64,000 bases of DNA from Aliiglaciecola sp. 3_MG-2023 (GTDB lineage: Bacteria > Pseudomonadota > Gammaproteobacteria > Enterobacterales > Alteromonadaceae): NCBI RefSeq assembly GCF_030548205.1, contig NZ_JAUORV010000002.1, positions 186,001 through 250,000 on the forward strand. The letters run 5' to 3'. Position 1 is the stretch's first letter. Each line of letters starts with the position of its first letter. The position numbers and the translations under genes were made by a program. Below the pieces are notes generated by a model. The model had not been told where the DNA came from, did no database searches, and saw nothing but the letters and a program-made list of their open reading frames with translations. Of this stretch, positions 54,965-64,000 are shown in pieces.

Positions 54965-56320
54965 GTGTCTGAAACCATAAAAAATACTCTTCTTTGTTAC
55001 AAAGATAAGCGTTTGCTTTTTGTCTTTTTGTTCGGTATCGCCAGTGGTTTTCCTTGGGTGATGATTGGCTCAGCACTATCTGCTTGGCTGCAAGAAAGTG
55101 GCCTAAGCCGCTCTTCTATTGGCTTAATTGGCTCAATTACAATCGCTTACTCAATTAACTTTCTATGGTCACCTTTACTGGATAGGGTTCAACCTCCACT
55201 GTTAGGGCAACGGCGAGGCTGGATTGTCACTACCCAATTAATGATCATTATTGCTTGTGTGGCTATGGCTGTGGTACCCGCCCAGGAAAACCTGTTGATT
55301 ATTGGTTTAGTGGGCTTTTCAATTGCCATATTTTCAGCCACCCAAGATATTGCAATTGATGCTTACCGAATCGATATAATTCACCCCCATGAAAAAGATA
55401 AACTTGCTGCAGCATCCTCGATGGCAACGGCAGGTTGGTGGACAGGTTACGGTGGCTTAGGTGCAATTCCCTTTTTTATAGCCGACATGGCAGGGTGGCA
55501 ATGGTCGGATATTTACTTCATTCTTGCCGCTATTATGGCAGGACTCATGCTAATGGTCTTTTTTAGTGATGAGCCTGTCACTAGCCGTATTGAACAACAA
55601 GCGGCAGCCAGTGCACGCTACGCCAAAGCCATGGTGGGCGATCTTAAACTAAACGGTTCTCAGCGCTTAATTAACTGGTTGGCAGTAACACTAGTAGAGC
55701 CTTTTCGCGACTTTTTTAGTCGCAATAGCGTAAAACTGGCACTTTCCATTTTAGCATTCATCTTTTTATTCAAAATTGGTGAAGCCTTCTTAGGTCGCAT
55801 GAGTATTGTTTTTTATAAAGAATTAGGTTTTAGCAACAGTGACATTGGCAGCTATTCAAAACTGTTGAACTGGTGGGTAACTATTGTTTTTGCTGTGTTA
55901 GGTGGAATGGTAAATGTTCGCTATGGTATATACAGAGGCTTAATGACCGGAGGCGTTGCCATGGCAGCAAGTAACCTCATGTTTGCGCTGATGTCAGTAG
56001 TGGGCCCTGATAAGGCACTCTTTGCCGCTACTATTTTTGTAGATGGTTTTACCGCAGCCTGGAGCTCAGTTGCATTGGTGGCGTTTATTTCTCTACTATG
56101 TAACCAAGCATTTTCAGCTTCTCAATATGCACTAATGGCTTCCTTAGGCACATTAAGTCGCACCCTTATGGCTTCTGCCAGTGGTTTCTTAGTTGATTGG
56201 ATGGATGGCAATTGGGCGTTCTTTTTCATCCTCACTGCCATAATGGTGATGCCAAGTTTAGTTATATTATGGCTGATTAAAGATCACATTTATGCGCTAG
56301 AAAAACGTGATCAGAGATGA
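54965..56320 (+). CDS. ampG: Muropeptide permease AmpG
   Basis: Major-facilitator permease that imports anhydro-muropeptides from the periplasm for cell-wall recycling. The 451-residue protein has 12 or more helices. It opens with LFGIASGFPWVMIGSALSAW and has IGLIGSITIAYSINFLWSPLLD and SATQDIAIDAYRID, all typical of AmpG. The start is GTG at 54965. It is not in an operon with other recycling genes. Confidence 0.9.
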   Translation: MSETIKNTLLCYKDKRLLFVFLFGIASGFPWVMIGSALSAWLQESGLSRSSIGLIGSITIAYSINFLWSPLLDRVQPPLLGQRRGWIVTTQLMIIIACVAMAVVPAQENLLIIGLVGFSIAIFSATQDIAIDAYRIDIIHPHEKDKLAAASSMATAGWWTGYGGLGAIPFFIADMAGWQWSDIYFILAAIMAGLMLMVFFSDEPVTSRIEQQAAASARYAKAMVGDLKLNGSQRLINWLAVTLVEPFRDFFSRNSVKLALSILAFIFLFKIGEAFLGRMSIVFYKELGFSNSDIGSYSKLLNWWVTIVFAVLGGMVNVRYGIYRGLMTGGVAMAASNLMFALMSVVGPDKALFAATIFVDGFTAAWSSVALVAFISLLCNQAFSASQYALMASLGTLSRTLMASASGFLVDWMDGNWAFFFILTAIMVMPSLVILWLIKDHIYALEKRDQR

Positions 56321-56359
56321 GTTTTTCAACTAAAGATGAAAGATACAAATAATTTTTTG

Positions 56360-57313
56360 CTAAAACTTGCTGACTCGGTTTCGTCCTTCCTTTTTAGATG
56401 TGTACAAAGCTTGGTCGGCTTTTTCTAACCAAGCCATATGATCTTGATAAGTCACTTTAAACTCTGCAATACCAATACTGACACTAAACGGTATTTCATT
56501 ACCGTCATAAACCGGCAGTAAAGCTTCGCAACTACTCCTTATCCTTTCAGCCACTATCATCGAATTTTCGGCGTTAGTGTCGGGCAATAATATCGCAAAC
56601 TCTTCTCCACCATAACGCCCAGCAAGATCGGTTTCTCGAATGGATTGTTGCACCACATTAGCCAAGGTTTTTATAATGTGATCGCCGGCAGGGTGACCAT
56701 AGGTATCGTTCACTTTCTTAAAGTGGTCAATATCTAACATCAACACAGAAGCCGGCAAACCATTACGCACTATCCGTTTGTGTTCAAGGGAGAACTGCTC
56801 TTCCCAATAGCGGCGGTTAAATACTCCTGTGAGGCCATCAACTCGGCTAATTTGCTCTAATTGTTGGTTTAGGGCCTTGATGCCATTTTTATTCAATGCT
56901 TCATCAGTCACGTCATATACAACGATACAAATCTGCTCAACCACACCTTCTAATGATGTCAGTGGAAACAATGTGACATTTTGATACATAAAGTCTGAGG
57001 CTGAGGTTATGGGTCGACTGGTTTCAAATTTAAACAAATACGGTCGTTGTTCCCAAATAATAAACGCAGGGCTTTTAAGGCTAACAACAGGCTCGGTTTT
57101 TAATAAAAACCATTCTTTATCTATTTCAGGAAAAAATTCAAAAAGGTTCTTATACTTGATTTGACTAGGCAGAATACCGCTATTGTTTTCCATAAACTGA
57201 TTCCACACCAGCACATTAAAATCGCGGTCTAGTACGGTGATCCCCACTTCAATTGAGCCAAGTAAATCAAACTGCCAATGCAGTGCATTAATGTCAGAGA
57301 AGTCGTCACTCAT
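56360..57313 (-). CDS. PAS-GGDEF diguanylate cyclase
   Basis: Soluble cyclic-di-GMP synthase. Residues about 10-130 form a PAS-like sensor (GSIEVGITVLDRDFNVLVWNQ), followed by a short coiled linker and a GGDEF domain with intact active site YGGEEF. The I-site RETD is five residues upstream, so product inhibition is expected. Its gene begins three bases after the stop of the REC-CheC gene, so the two are co-expressed and may act in one pathway. Confidence 0.92.
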   Translation of the reverse strand: MSDDFSDINALHWQFDLLGSIEVGITVLDRDFNVLVWNQFMENNSGILPSQIKYKNLFEFFPEIDKEWFLLKTEPVVSLKSPAFIIWEQRPYLFKFETSRPITSASDFMYQNVTLFPLTSLEGVVEQICIVVYDVTDEALNKNGIKALNQQLEQISRVDGLTGVFNRRYWEEQFSLEHKRIVRNGLPASVLMLDIDHFKKVNDTYGHPAGDHIIKTLANVVQQSIRETDLAGRYGGEEFAILLPDTNAENSMIVAERIRSSCEALLPVYDGNEIPFSVSIGIAEFKVTYQDHMAWLEKADQALYTSKKEGRNRVSKF

Positions 57314-57316
57314 TAT

Positions 57317-58363
57317 TTATCTGTTACCTTCTACCAGTTTTTCAAACATCAGATCGATTGATTTATCTGGAAATAACAAGAGTAAATCAAAGTTTATAGA
57401 CTTCGCTTTTATTCCATAGCCGATCTCAATAGCTAACACTTTATTCCATCTCGACACATTATTTTTCAATAGTTCATCTAGACCACAGTGCTGTCCCAAA
57501 AGAATCGGGTGATTATGGGTAAAGGTTACATCTAATTGTTCTGACAGTGCCGTCAAACAAGCGCTTACAGCAATATTTGCCACATCCATCAATGCTTCTA
57601 ACTCGATGGATTCGTTAATTTCAACGTGCTTGTAATTTAATAGCTCTACCATATTTGTGAAGTTTGAATCATTAAACATCATAATGGCTTCGCCATTAAT
57701 ACCCGCACTAATGAAACCTTGAGAAGTGGCCGACACGCTCTCATTATCACTAATTTCAGCGAGTGCCATATGTAACTCTGTAGTGTCAATCAAGTTAACG
57801 TTGGGGATGGGCAAATCAATAAACACATTGAGCAATTTGGCCAATTTCTCACCTGCTTGGCCCATTGCCACATTGGCCATTTCTCGATAGACGTCCAATT
57901 TTTCGGCCATAGTAAAATGCATAGAATGGGACAAAGTAGGCATTGCAGCTGGATTGATGTCATTGCTAGCCGTAGAGTCTGATTGCAAATCACTTTCTGT
58001 ATAAAGACCATATTGGGTTAAAATTGTGGTTAGTTTTTCATTATCCACTGGCTTACTAATGAAATCTAACGCCCCCATTTGCTTCATGCGGGCACGGGCT
58101 TGAGGTTGCACATCGCCCGAGACCACAATCACAAGCGTGGGTAAGTCCTGTTCTTTGATCAGCTGCATGGTTTGATAACCATCCATAATAGGCATATTTA
58201 AATCTAAAAAAACCAAGTCAGCTTTACCAGCCTTGATCATTTCGATACCTTGCTTGCCATTTTCGGCGAAGCTTAAACTGATATCCCAGCCACGAGGTAA
58301 AGCACGCGCCATTTGCTTTCGTGCAAAACCAGAATCGTCGCATATCAATATATTAAAAGACAC
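57317..58363 (-). CDS. Response regulator with CheC-type phosphatase domain
   Basis: Residues 1-120 are a CheY-like receiver with acidic pocket D9/D10, phosphorylation site D54 and K104. After a linker comes a CheC/CheX-like domain. Its first active-site motif D157-X3-E161-X2-N164-X22-P is complete. The second copy (ELEALMDVAN) has E and D swapped. It is therefore likely to dephosphorylate a phospho-receiver, perhaps its own. Its gene directly precedes the PAS-GGDEF gene on the same strand. Confidence 0.87.
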   Translation of the reverse strand: MSFNILICDDSGFARKQMARALPRGWDISLSFAENGKQGIEMIKAGKADLVFLDLNMPIMDGYQTMQLIKEQDLPTLVIVVSGDVQPQARARMKQMGALDFISKPVDNEKLTTILTQYGLYTESDLQSDSTASNDINPAAMPTLSHSMHFTMAEKLDVYREMANVAMGQAGEKLAKLLNVFIDLPIPNVNLIDTTELHMALAEISDNESVSATSQGFISAGINGEAIMMFNDSNFTNMVELLNYKHVEINESIELEALMDVANIAVSACLTALSEQLDVTFTHNHPILLGQHCGLDELLKNNVSRWNKVLAIEIGYGIKAKSINFDLLLLFPDKSIDLMFEKLVEGNR

Positions 58364-58375
58364 GGAAATTTCTCA

Positions 58376-59209
58376 TCAGATTGCAACCGGCGCTTTGATA
58401 TGTGGGTAGCATTCATAACCCACTAATTCAAAGTCATCAATCGTGAAATCGAATAGGCTTTTAACATCTGGGTTTAACTTCATTTTAGGCAGTGCTAGAG
58501 GCTCCCTGCTAAGTTGCAGTTTAGCTTGCTCTAAATGATTTGTATAAAGGTGAGCATCACCGAACGTGTGGATGAAATCGCCTAGTTCCAAATCACATAC
58601 TTGTGCAACCATCATAGTTAACAAAGCATAACTGGCAATATTGAATGGCACCCCTAAAAAAATATCGCCACTTCGCTGATACAGTTGGCACGACAACTTA
58701 TTATCAATAACGTAAAACTGGAACATGGTATGACATGGAGGAAGGGCTTGTTTACCTTGTTTAGCATTTTCTTTTGGCGATAATTTGCTATCGGGTAGCA
58801 CAGTAGGATTCCATGCACTTAATAATAAGCGGCGAGAGTCAGGGTTGTGTTTTATTTGCTCTAGCAACTCGCTTAACTGATCCACCACAGTGCCATCAGT
58901 TCCTTGCCAGCTGCGCCATTGCTTACCGTAGACAGGCCCCAGTTCTCCTTCATCCGTGGCCCATTCGTCCCAGATACTGACGCCATTGTCTTTTAAATAC
59001 GCAATATTGGTTTCACCTTTAATAAACCACAGTAGTTCGTGAATTATTGAGCGTAAATGGCATTTTTTCGTAGTGATTAACGGAAAACCATCGGCTAAAT
59101 TGAAACGCATTTGGTATCCAAAGATACTTAATGTGCCCGTTCCTGTGCGATCTTCTTTTTTGCTGCCACTTTCCAATACATGACGCATTAGTGATAAATA
59201 TTGCTGCAT
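58376..59209 (-). CDS. thyA: Thymidylate synthase
   Basis: Makes dTMP from dUMP with methylene-tetrahydrofolate. The catalytic cysteine is in [13 protein letters not shown], and [11 protein letters not shown] and [15 protein letters not shown] are intact. At 277 residues it is longer than E. coli (264) because of an insertion before the cysteine loop, seen in other marine gammaproteobacterial enzymes. It directly abuts lgt on the same strand, as in E. coli. Confidence 0.97.
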   Translation of the reverse strand: MQQYLSLMRHVLESGSKKEDRTGTGTLSIFGYQMRFNLADGFPLITTKKCHLRSIIHELLWFIKGETNIAYLKDNGVSIWDEWATDEGELGPVYGKQWRSWQGTDGTVVDQLSELLEQIKHNPDSRRLLLSAWNPTVLPDSKLSPKENAKQGKQALPPCHTMFQFYVIDNKLSCQLYQRSGDIFLGVPFNIASYALLTMMVAQVCDLELGDFIHTFGDAHLYTNHLEQAKLQLSREPLALPKMKLNPDVKSLFDFTIDDFELVGYECYPHIKAPVAI

Positions 59210-60040
59210 TTAAACTTTCTTACCTTTTTTTAATTTAGTGCTTTGAGGTTGATGTATTTGATTGCGTTTGTAAGCCCAAAAAAGCAATAAAATACCAATG
59301 ATAATCATCGGTAAAGACAGCATTTGCCCGCGACTGAAGAAGCCTAAATACAAATCTAAATGACTATCCCATTGACGGAAAAATTCCACAAAGAACCTAA
59401 AACATCCATAACCTAACAAGAATACGCCACTTACGGCACCGATAGGACGGGGTTTCTTAGAATATAACCACAAAATAATGAACAACAAAACCCCTTCTAA
59501 AGCAAATTCGTAAAGCTGCGAAGGGTGGCGCGGTTCACTACCGGCATTCGGGAAAATGATCGCCCAGGGAACGTCGGTTGTACGCCCCCAGAGTTCAGAA
59601 TTGATAAAGTTACCAATTCGCCCTGCACCTAGCCCAATCGGCACCAAAGGTGCAATAAAATCGCCAACCACTAAAAAAGGGACTTTTAAACGCCGAGCGC
59701 TTAGCCATAGCGCAGTTAAAACACCTAGCAATCCGCCATGGAAGGACATCCCACCTTCGTTAATTTTAAACAGGTACAATGGGTTGTCGAGAAATAAGTC
59801 AAATTGGTAGAACATTACATAACCGATGCGTCCCCCAAGAATCACCCCCAGAAACCCCCAAAATAACATATCGCTGAGCTGTTCTTTACTCCAGCCCGTG
59901 CGAGCTAAGCGACGATTAGCTAACCACCACGCCGCAACAAAACCGACTAAATACATCATTCCATACCATTTAGGACTTAAAAAACCCAAATTGAAAATGG
60001 CCGGATCTATTTCCGGAAGGGTGTAATAACTTTGCGACAT
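59210..60040 (-). CDS. lgt: Prolipoprotein diacylglyceryl transferase
   Basis: Inner-membrane enzyme that adds diacylglycerol to the lipobox cysteine, the first step of lipoprotein maturation. The 276-residue protein has about seven helices. The signature [14 protein letters not shown], the SFHGGLLG histidine and [11 protein letters not shown] are present. It would process the lipoproteins of this window (TRAP receptor, deacylase and TPR protein). Its stop abuts thyA. Confidence 0.97.
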   Translation of the reverse strand: MSQSYYTLPEIDPAIFNLGFLSPKWYGMMYLVGFVAAWWLANRRLARTGWSKEQLSDMLFWGFLGVILGGRIGYVMFYQFDLFLDNPLYLFKINEGGMSFHGGLLGVLTALWLSARRLKVPFLVVGDFIAPLVPIGLGAGRIGNFINSELWGRTTDVPWAIIFPNAGSEPRHPSQLYEFALEGVLLFIILWLYSKKPRPIGAVSGVFLLGYGCFRFFVEFFRQWDSHLDLYLGFFSRGQMLSLPMIIIGILLLFWAYKRNQIHQPQSTKLKKGKKV

Positions 60041-60048
60041 AATTTCTA

Positions 60049-60849
60049 TTATCCTAAGAACATTTGCAGACTGACTATCACTAAGAAAGCTGCAAATATT
60101 TGTTTTAAACGTTGTGTATTTAATCGGTGGCTAATTTTAGCCCCGGTTTGTGCTGTAAATATTGATGTTAAGACGATGCCCAATGCCGCTGGCAAATAAA
60201 TATAGCCAAAAGAAGCCTCAGGTAAACCTTGTATATTCCAGCCCGCTAAAATAAAACTAAACGAACCAAATATGGCGATAACCATTCCACAGAAAGCGGC
60301 ACAGCCAATGGCTTGTTTAATATCAACCCGGAACCAAACTAAAGCAGGCACCATAATCGCACCACCACCAATTCCCATAAAAGCTGAAATAACCCCTGTC
60401 ATGCAGCCAATCGCCATCAACATGGGTTTAGAAATGTGACTTTTGACACTTTTCGGTTTTAGAAAAATCATTTGCAAGGCAATCGCTAAAACCATAAAAG
60501 CAAAAATAAGTTTTAAACTTTGTACGGGAATTCTCACAGCGATCTGAGGGCCAAGTAATGCGCCCAGAATAATACCAAGTGCGCACCAGATGACAATCTT
60601 TGAATTGATATGGCGTAAGCGAAAATGAGAAAAAGTGGAAGATAGCCCTGTGAGAATGATAGTTGATAACGACGTAGCAATGGCCATGGGTAAAGCGTGC
60701 TGTAAAGGCAAGCCCAAATAGCGTTCAAAAACAAACATCAAAACAGGGACAATAATTAAGCCGCCGCCGATTCCCAGCAACCCCGCGAGGAAGCCAACAA
60801 CCGCTCCTAATAACAAATAAATAGCAAAAAGCATGGGTATTTCAGACAA
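60049..60849 (-). CDS. TauE/SafE family sulfite exporter-like permease
   Basis: Membrane protein of the DUF81/TauE family, suggested to export organosulfur or sulfite anions; substrate here unknown. The 266 residues form about eight helices in two repeats, with the family motif [17 protein letters not shown] at the start and [17 protein letters not shown] in the second half. It sits between ptsP and lgt, directly abutting ptsP. Confidence 0.85.
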   Translation of the reverse strand: MSEIPMLFAIYLLLGAVVGFLAGLLGIGGGLIIVPVLMFVFERYLGLPLQHALPMAIATSLSTIILTGLSSTFSHFRLRHINSKIVIWCALGIILGALLGPQIAVRIPVQSLKLIFAFMVLAIALQMIFLKPKSVKSHISKPMLMAIGCMTGVISAFMGIGGGAIMVPALVWFRVDIKQAIGCAAFCGMVIAIFGSFSFILAGWNIQGLPEASFGYIYLPAALGIVLTSIFTAQTGAKISHRLNTQRLKQIFAAFLVIVSLQMFLG

Positions 60850-63138
60850 CTAAATACCTGCTCGAACTAATCCGCCCAAGCCAATTGACTCTAGATATTG
60901 GTTCACTTGTTCGCGCACTTCCCATGGGTCATCGCAGCTCAGAACACTGTCTAATAACAATTTAGATTGTTTGACGGTGACGCTTCTTACAACCCATTTT
61001 ATCTTTAATAAGTTGTGGCTATTCATACTAAACTTACTGTATCCCATGGCGAGTAATAATATGATCCCGCCAGGTTCACCGGCCAACTCTCCACAAACGG
61101 TAATAGGGACATTATGTTCATTGGCTTGTTCAACAATACTTAATAGTGCCGCTAGCACTGCAGGGTGATAACTGTCGTACAAACCCGAAACGCGCGCGTT
61201 ATTGCGGTCAACTGCCAGCAAATACTGAGTTAAATCGTTACTCCCGACCGAGAAAAAATCGACTTTTTTGGCCAATTGAGGAATTTGATAAATGACCGCT
61301 GGAACTTCCAGCATCACCCCAATTTTCGGCATTTCCAGGATTTTCCCGGTATCAGAAATTTCTTCCGAAACTTCATGATATGCCTGTTTTATTAAGCGTT
61401 TAGATTCATTAACCTCAGATACTGATGTCACCATAGGTAACATAATCTGTAAGTTGCCCAAACCGATGTTAGCCCGCAGCATAGCGCGTATCTGAACCAG
61501 AAATATTTCTGGATGATCGAGGGTAAGCCTAACTCCACGCCAGCCCAAGAATGGGTTTTCTTCACTAATTGGAAAATATGGCAGTGGTTTATCACCGCCT
61601 ACATCTAACGTCCGCATGGTAATGGGCTTATGGGGATCAGATTCCAGCATTTCGCGATACAGAGTCATCTGCTCTTGCTCAGAAGGAAAACGTTCCCGGA
61701 GCATGAAAGGTACTTCAGTACGATATAGTCCTACGCCCTCACCATGGGTGAAATTGGTGTTCTCCATTTCAGCCGAAAGACCGGCATTAATAAACAGTGA
61801 CACCGTATAATCGTCTTGTGTTACTGAAGGTAGGTGTGCTTTTTCCAGTATGCGGTCAGAGAGTTCTTGCTCCTCAGTCACGAGTATATTGAATTCTTGT
61901 CGCACACTTTCCGAAGGTGAAACAATCACCTCACCCGAATAACCATCAACCAGCAATTTTTTACCATCGAGCAAAGAAAGGGGTGCATCGGATAATCCCA
62001 TAACTGCAGGCAGCCCCATGGCACGGGCTAAAATCGCGGCGTGTGAGTTACTAGATCCCCGTACGGATATAATTCCGCACAATTTCATAGTAGAAAACTC
62101 AGCAAGCATTGGAGCCGTTACTTCTTCAGCAACTAGAATCGCGTTTTGATTCACATCTAACGGGCGCTGATCCGGACTATCTGTGCCCAAAATATTGGCT
62201 AATATGCGGTTTGACAGATCTTCAATATCAACAGCCCGCTCTTGCATATATGGGTCACTCATATTGCGAAACTGTTGGATATAATTTTCAATAATATATT
62301 TTAATGAACTAGCCGCATCCCAGCCATCTTTTATTCGGCCTTCGACTTCATGACCAAGGCTATTGGCATCCAAAAGGTGGCTGTAAATTTGAAAAATAGC
62401 TTGTACATCACTTGGTACTTGCCCTTCAACACGATTAGACAACTCTTCTACTTGACTGCGGGTAATGTTTACCGCTTCGCGATAGCGGGCGATTTCTAGC
62501 TCTTTGTTTGCGGAGCGTTTAGCCACATGACTGGCCAAGCTGACTTTAAAATGTGGGACGAAGCCAATTCCCATCCCCAAACCTGCAGATCCCGGTACAC
62601 CTGATATTTTCCGTTGCCACTTATCTCGATTATTATCGTCAACAAAAGACAAGAAACCCCGGGTTTCCGCGTGCACTATTTCTAAAGCTATTTGGGTAGA
62701 TAGGGTAACTAAGAAAGCTTCTTCATCTTCACTGAAACGACGCTTTTTTTTCTGCTGTAAGGTTAATACCCCTAACACTTTACGTTGATGTATGATTGGC
62801 GTACCTAGAAACGCGTGATACTTTTCTTCTTTAACCTCGGGATAATGTTTGTAGCGGGGGTGAGACTGAGCGTCGAGTATATTTAAAGGTTCTTCGCGCT
62901 GACCGATTAAACCAATTAACCCTTCTGAGAAGCCAATGGCGACTTTACCGACAGCGCCAGAATCAAGACCGTCGGTAGCCATAAGCATAAAATGTTGTTT
63001 TTCATAATTAGCAAGATAAACCGAGCAAGAGTCTACTCCAATAGCCCCTTTAATACTGCTAGTCAGGTGCTTTAAAGCCTCCTCCAACACGGGGATTTTA
63101 CTGACTTCCTGAACTATCCGTTTTAAGCTAGTTATCAT
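60850..63138 (-). CDS. ptsP: PTS-Ntr enzyme I (PtsP)
   Basis: First phosphotransferase of the nitrogen-related PTS. It takes phosphate from PEP and passes it to NPr. A GAF domain (about 1-165), then the EI domains: the phospho-accepting histidine is in SSNSHAAILARAMGLP, and the PEP-binding barrel carries RTEVPFMLRERFPSE, RTLDVGGDKPLPYF and SVGSNDLTQY. The 762 residues match E. coli PtsP (748). It is followed by the TauE gene and preceded by rppH, as part of a conserved rppH-ptsP-lgt-thyA run. Confidence 0.95.
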   Translation of the reverse strand: MITSLKRIVQEVSKIPVLEEALKHLTSSIKGAIGVDSCSVYLANYEKQHFMLMATDGLDSGAVGKVAIGFSEGLIGLIGQREEPLNILDAQSHPRYKHYPEVKEEKYHAFLGTPIIHQRKVLGVLTLQQKKKRRFSEDEEAFLVTLSTQIALEIVHAETRGFLSFVDDNNRDKWQRKISGVPGSAGLGMGIGFVPHFKVSLASHVAKRSANKELEIARYREAVNITRSQVEELSNRVEGQVPSDVQAIFQIYSHLLDANSLGHEVEGRIKDGWDAASSLKYIIENYIQQFRNMSDPYMQERAVDIEDLSNRILANILGTDSPDQRPLDVNQNAILVAEEVTAPMLAEFSTMKLCGIISVRGSSNSHAAILARAMGLPAVMGLSDAPLSLLDGKKLLVDGYSGEVIVSPSESVRQEFNILVTEEQELSDRILEKAHLPSVTQDDYTVSLFINAGLSAEMENTNFTHGEGVGLYRTEVPFMLRERFPSEQEQMTLYREMLESDPHKPITMRTLDVGGDKPLPYFPISEENPFLGWRGVRLTLDHPEIFLVQIRAMLRANIGLGNLQIMLPMVTSVSEVNESKRLIKQAYHEVSEEISDTGKILEMPKIGVMLEVPAVIYQIPQLAKKVDFFSVGSNDLTQYLLAVDRNNARVSGLYDSYHPAVLAALLSIVEQANEHNVPITVCGELAGEPGGIILLLAMGYSKFSMNSHNLLKIKWVVRSVTVKQSKLLLDSVLSCDDPWEVREQVNQYLESIGLGGLVRAGI

Positions 63139-63150
63139 GGGCCTTTAAAA

Positions 63151-63672
63151 CTATCTCCGTCGTCTACGATTCCGTTGAGACTGATTGTTTTTTGTGTAAA
63201 TCGGCATGGCAAAAGACACGAATTCTTTCATTACGCGCCGATATACATCACGTTTAAATGACACAACGTTTCTTACTGGATACCAAAAACTGACCCATCG
63301 CCAATCATCAAATTCAGGATGCCCGGAACTCAACACATCCACGTCTGACTCTTTGCATTCAAGTTGCAGCAAAAACCACTTCTGCTTTTGTCCAATACAA
63401 ACTGGATTAGTTCCCTGCCTAATCAATCTTTTGGGTAATTTATATCTGACCCAATTTTTAGTCACTCCAAGAATTTTAACGTTTTCTGGTTTTAATCCAA
63501 CTTCCTCATTTAACTCACGATACATAGCCTGTTCAGCAGTTTCACCTTGATCTATTCCGCCTTGTGGAAACTGCCATGAATGTTGTCCATAGCGCTTTGC
63601 CCAAAATACTTGCCCCATTCTATTGCAAATCACTATACCGACATTCGCGCGGAAACCTTCGGCATCAATCAC
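63151..63672 (-). CDS. rppH: RNA pyrophosphohydrolase RppH
   Basis: Nudix enzyme that removes pyrophosphate from 5' triphosphate mRNA and so starts decay. The Nudix box is [20 protein letters not shown] followed by VGL. The start is set at GTG 63672, giving [20 protein letters not shown] as in E. coli. GGGAG five bases upstream supports it. The longer frame from 63756 adds 28 residues with no counterpart. The 173-residue product ends in a basic tail. Confidence 0.94.
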   Translation of the reverse strand: MIDAEGFRANVGIVICNRMGQVFWAKRYGQHSWQFPQGGIDQGETAEQAMYRELNEEVGLKPENVKILGVTKNWVRYKLPKRLIRQGTNPVCIGQKQKWFLLQLECKESDVDVLSSGHPEFDDWRWVSFWYPVRNVVSFKRDVYRRVMKEFVSFAMPIYTKNNQSQRNRRRRR

Positions 63673-63798
63673 TTTGACTCCCAGGGGGATTGATTTCTTT
63701 AATATTTTGCCATTCTTCCATAAACTAAGGGTCAAGCAAAGCAATATCATCGCCAAACCGGCGTAACAACGAATAAAAAATAGTAAAAAAGGTTAAAT

Positions 63799-64000
63799 TT
63801 GATCAAGCCCGCTACCAATCCCCCAAAGACTATTGATGAGCTTGTCACTCGTGCTCAAGCGTTAGCTGGTCTAACGTTAGGCGAATTAGCCAATTGGGCA
63901 AATATACAAGTTCCGGCTAATTTTAAACGCGAAAAAGGCTGGACGGGACAGTTATTAGAACTGTTTTTAGGTGCTCAAGCTGGATCTAATCCCGAACAGG
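63799..64000 (+). CDS. mutH: DNA mismatch repair endonuclease MutH (5' part, cut by window edge)
   Basis: Methyl-directed mismatch-repair nicking enzyme that cuts the unmethylated GATC strand. Only the first 67 codons are present. The TTG at 63799 follows AAGG. The product shows TLGELANWA and [20 protein letters not shown], which match E. coli MutH. It is divergent from rppH, with the promoters in the 126 bases between them. Its presence predicts Dam methylation in this organism. Confidence 0.9.
   Translation, partial: MIKPATNPPKTIDELVTRAQALAGLTLGELANWANIQVPANFKREKGWTGQLLELFLGAQAGSNPEQ

Noticed and set aside
63673-63756. 28-residue amino extension of RppH
   Set aside because: The GTG at 63672 has a good ribosome-binding site and aligns with E. 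coli RppH, and the extension has no counterpart.

Overview
The window comes from a gammaproteobacterium of the Alteromonadales, close to the Glaciecola/Paraglaciecola/Alteromonas group. This is inferred from the gene families and gene order (Na+-pumping NADH:quinone reductase, TRAP uptake, a PEP-CTERM-type TPR lipoprotein, a parE-yqiA-cpdA-yqiB-nudF//tolC block and a thyA-lgt-ptsP-rppH//mutH block). The AT-rich intergenic DNA and the TRAP and Nqr genes fit a marine heterotroph. I saw no rRNA, tRNA, CRISPR array, prophage or insertion sequence. Most of the window is ordinary chromosomal backbone.

Layout. 1-5.7 kb: 5' part of nqrA, enoyl-ACP reductase fabV and a three-gene TRAP transporter. 5.7-8.9 kb: a cobalamin riboswitch followed by a btuDCF-like vitamin B12 ABC importer. 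8.9-16.3 kb: bolA, an AlkB-like dioxygenase, rlmG, a periplasmic cyclophilin, a GNAT acetyltransferase, a diguanylate cyclase and the EF-P set epmA-efp//epmB. 16.3-17.5 kb: three small proteins, one YjfB-like, with a terminator and short tandem repeats between them. 17.5-25.1 kb: a membrane-anchored protein, parE, yqiA, cpdA, yqiB, nudF and divergent tolC. 25.2-29.5 kb: a NavBac-type ion channel, a 56-residue small ORF and a large TPR lipoprotein. 29.8-34.1 kb: a DEAD-box helicase, cysG and a transglutaminase-like exported protein.

34.2-47.8 kb is the accessory region and the most interesting part. It holds gamma-glutamyltranspeptidase, a TonB-dependent receptor, a 52-residue small ORF, an N-acyl-D-amino-acid deacylase lipoprotein, an exported M14 carboxypeptidase, the GltS glutamate symporter, a LysR regulator, a fold-III PLP decarboxylase and a class III aminotransferase. 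Three intergenic regions here share a palindromic T-N11-A element of the form ATAAC-N5-G(C/T)TAT (around 39157, 42505 and 44908), and a weaker fourth copy lies at 39307. This suggests one LysR regulon that imports, trims and catabolises glutamyl- or D-amino-acid-containing peptides. The substrate is not known.

47.9-64 kb: a PhoH-like ATPase, rapA, rluA, a DUF3530-like exported protein, a small unknown protein, ampG, a diguanylate cyclase paired with a REC-CheC protein, thyA, lgt, a TauE/SafE permease, ptsP, rppH and the 5' part of mutH.
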